From Tolypothrix sp. FACHB-123 (GTDB lineage Bacteria > Cyanobacteriota > Cyanobacteriia > Cyanobacteriales > Nostocaceae): a stretch of DNA of 64,000 bases. The first letter of the stretch is position 1. The number at the start of each line of letters is the position of its first letter. The notes below the pieces were generated by a model. It did no database searches. It was given only the letters and a program-made list of their open reading frames with translations, and was not told the DNA's origin. Location: assembly GCF_014697075.1 (NCBI RefSeq), contig NZ_JACJRE010000007.1:1-64000 (forward strand), given 5' to 3'. This document shows, piece after piece, positions 63,756 to 64,000 of this stretch. The translations under genes and the position numbers were made by a program.

Positions 63756-64000
63756 CTAAAAGCGTCCGCTCCTAACATCCTTGAGACTGATCCCGTAAAA
63801 TTCTTGAGCTTGCTTAATGGCTTTTTTGGTATCTTCAGCCATTACACCGTTGAGTTCACCTTTGTAAAAACCTTTTTCTTGTAGTCGCCGTTGAATTTCT
63901 AAAACACTAAACTCACTCTTAGAAGTATTAGTCACTGAGTTATGTAACTTAGCTCTGGTAGTCGGGCCGGCCACGCCACTGGCGGCTAAATAATTAGCCG
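63756..64000 (-). CDS. peptidoglycan-binding domain protein (partial, runs off the right edge)
   Basis: At least 81 aa, open to the window end. The frame continues upstream of the internal GTG at 63974 as ANYLAASGVAGPTTRAKL, the end of an earlier repeat, so that GTG is not the start. One complete repeat: FSVLEIQRRLQEKGFYKGEL, then MAEDTKKAIKQAQEFYGISL. It resembles PG_binding_1, the domain of the cell-wall-binding product of Anabaena alr1690, which also converges on furA. Its transcript may be antisense to furA. Confidence 0.85.
   Translation of the reverse strand, partial: ANYLAASGVAGPTTRAKLHNSVTNTSKSEFSVLEIQRRLQEKGFYKGELNGVMAEDTKKAIKQAQEFYGISLKDVRSGRF

Noticed and set aside
63756-63974. 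Complete 72-aa gene starting at GTG 63974
   Set aside because: The frame is open to the window edge and continues a peptidoglycan-binding repeat, so this is a partial gene.
1-64000. cas12k, tnsB, tnsC, tniQ or a CAST left end elsewhere in the window
   Set aside because: No protein with their motifs and no TGTAC...TTAAC end in the opposite orientation was found, so only a right-end remnant is claimed.

Overview
This window comes from a filamentous, heterocyst-type cyanobacterium (order Nostocales), most likely a chromosomal segment. Evidence: the HIP1 octamer GCGATCGC occurs throughout; heptanucleotide short tandem repeats (CAACAGT, GGGCATT, TTTTGAC, AAAATCT, CCCTAGC types) fill the spacers; photosystem I PsaK is present; and the sigC - furA - convergent peptidoglycan-binding gene order at the right end is that of Anabaena/Nostoc. 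Protein families are largely vertical and cyanobacterial.

Layout. 0.2-10 kb (minus strand): UbiB-type kinase, small membrane proteins, SGNH hydrolase, CPBP protease, a pair of FHA proteins (one fused to a flavin oxidoreductase), endonuclease V, mnmH. 10.4-14.6 kb: an OpuC/ProU-type osmoprotectant ABC transporter (ATPase-permease-binding protein, ATGA overlap), an AI-2E/PerM permease. 14.9-23 kb: ftsH, a probable Tse2-like toxin/antitoxin pair, a SNF2 helicase with a SWIM-finger partner. 23-35 kb: metallophosphoesterase, membrane proteins, a Cas4/RecB-like nuclease, GNAT acetyltransferase, recJ, DUF3153 lipoprotein, an alpha/beta hydrolase lacking its nucleophile, sufE. 35.7-44 kb: a GmrSD-like defence protein, TMEM175-type channel, psaK (real start is a TTG), mtnA, aldo/keto reductase, homoserine dehydrogenase. 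44.9-51.8 kb: a peptide secretion locus, with an IS630-like HTH protein, a HetC-like cNMP/C39-peptidase/ABC exporter, HlyD adaptor, parvulin-like protein and a convergent double-glycine precursor peptide. 52.5-54.6 kb: a COG0523 GTPase under a Zur-box-like palindrome, and a WD40 protein. 55.3-58.5 kb: an Lhr-like helicase, then a decayed transposon end beside tRNA-Pro. 58.7-64 kb: lipA, gpsA, sigC, furA and a truncated peptidoglycan-binding gene.

The most notable finding is at 57.9-58.5 kb. A short CRISPR array with type V-K-like repeats is followed by an atypical repeat end (TTGAAAG) and a 17-nt spacer that matches the neighbouring tRNA-Pro(CGG) gene at 16 of 17 positions next to a GGTA (GTN) PAM. 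Then come five TnsB-type terminal repeats ending in a TGTAC terminus 3 bp from the tRNA gene. This is the right end of a type V-K CRISPR-associated transposon (CAST) still carrying its own tRNA homing guide, but no cas12k, tnsB, tnsC or tniQ is in the window. The second is the bacteriocin-like secretion locus at 45-52 kb.

Coding calls rest on recognised motifs. Database searches could not be run, so family names without a listed motif are inferences from overall sequence resemblance.
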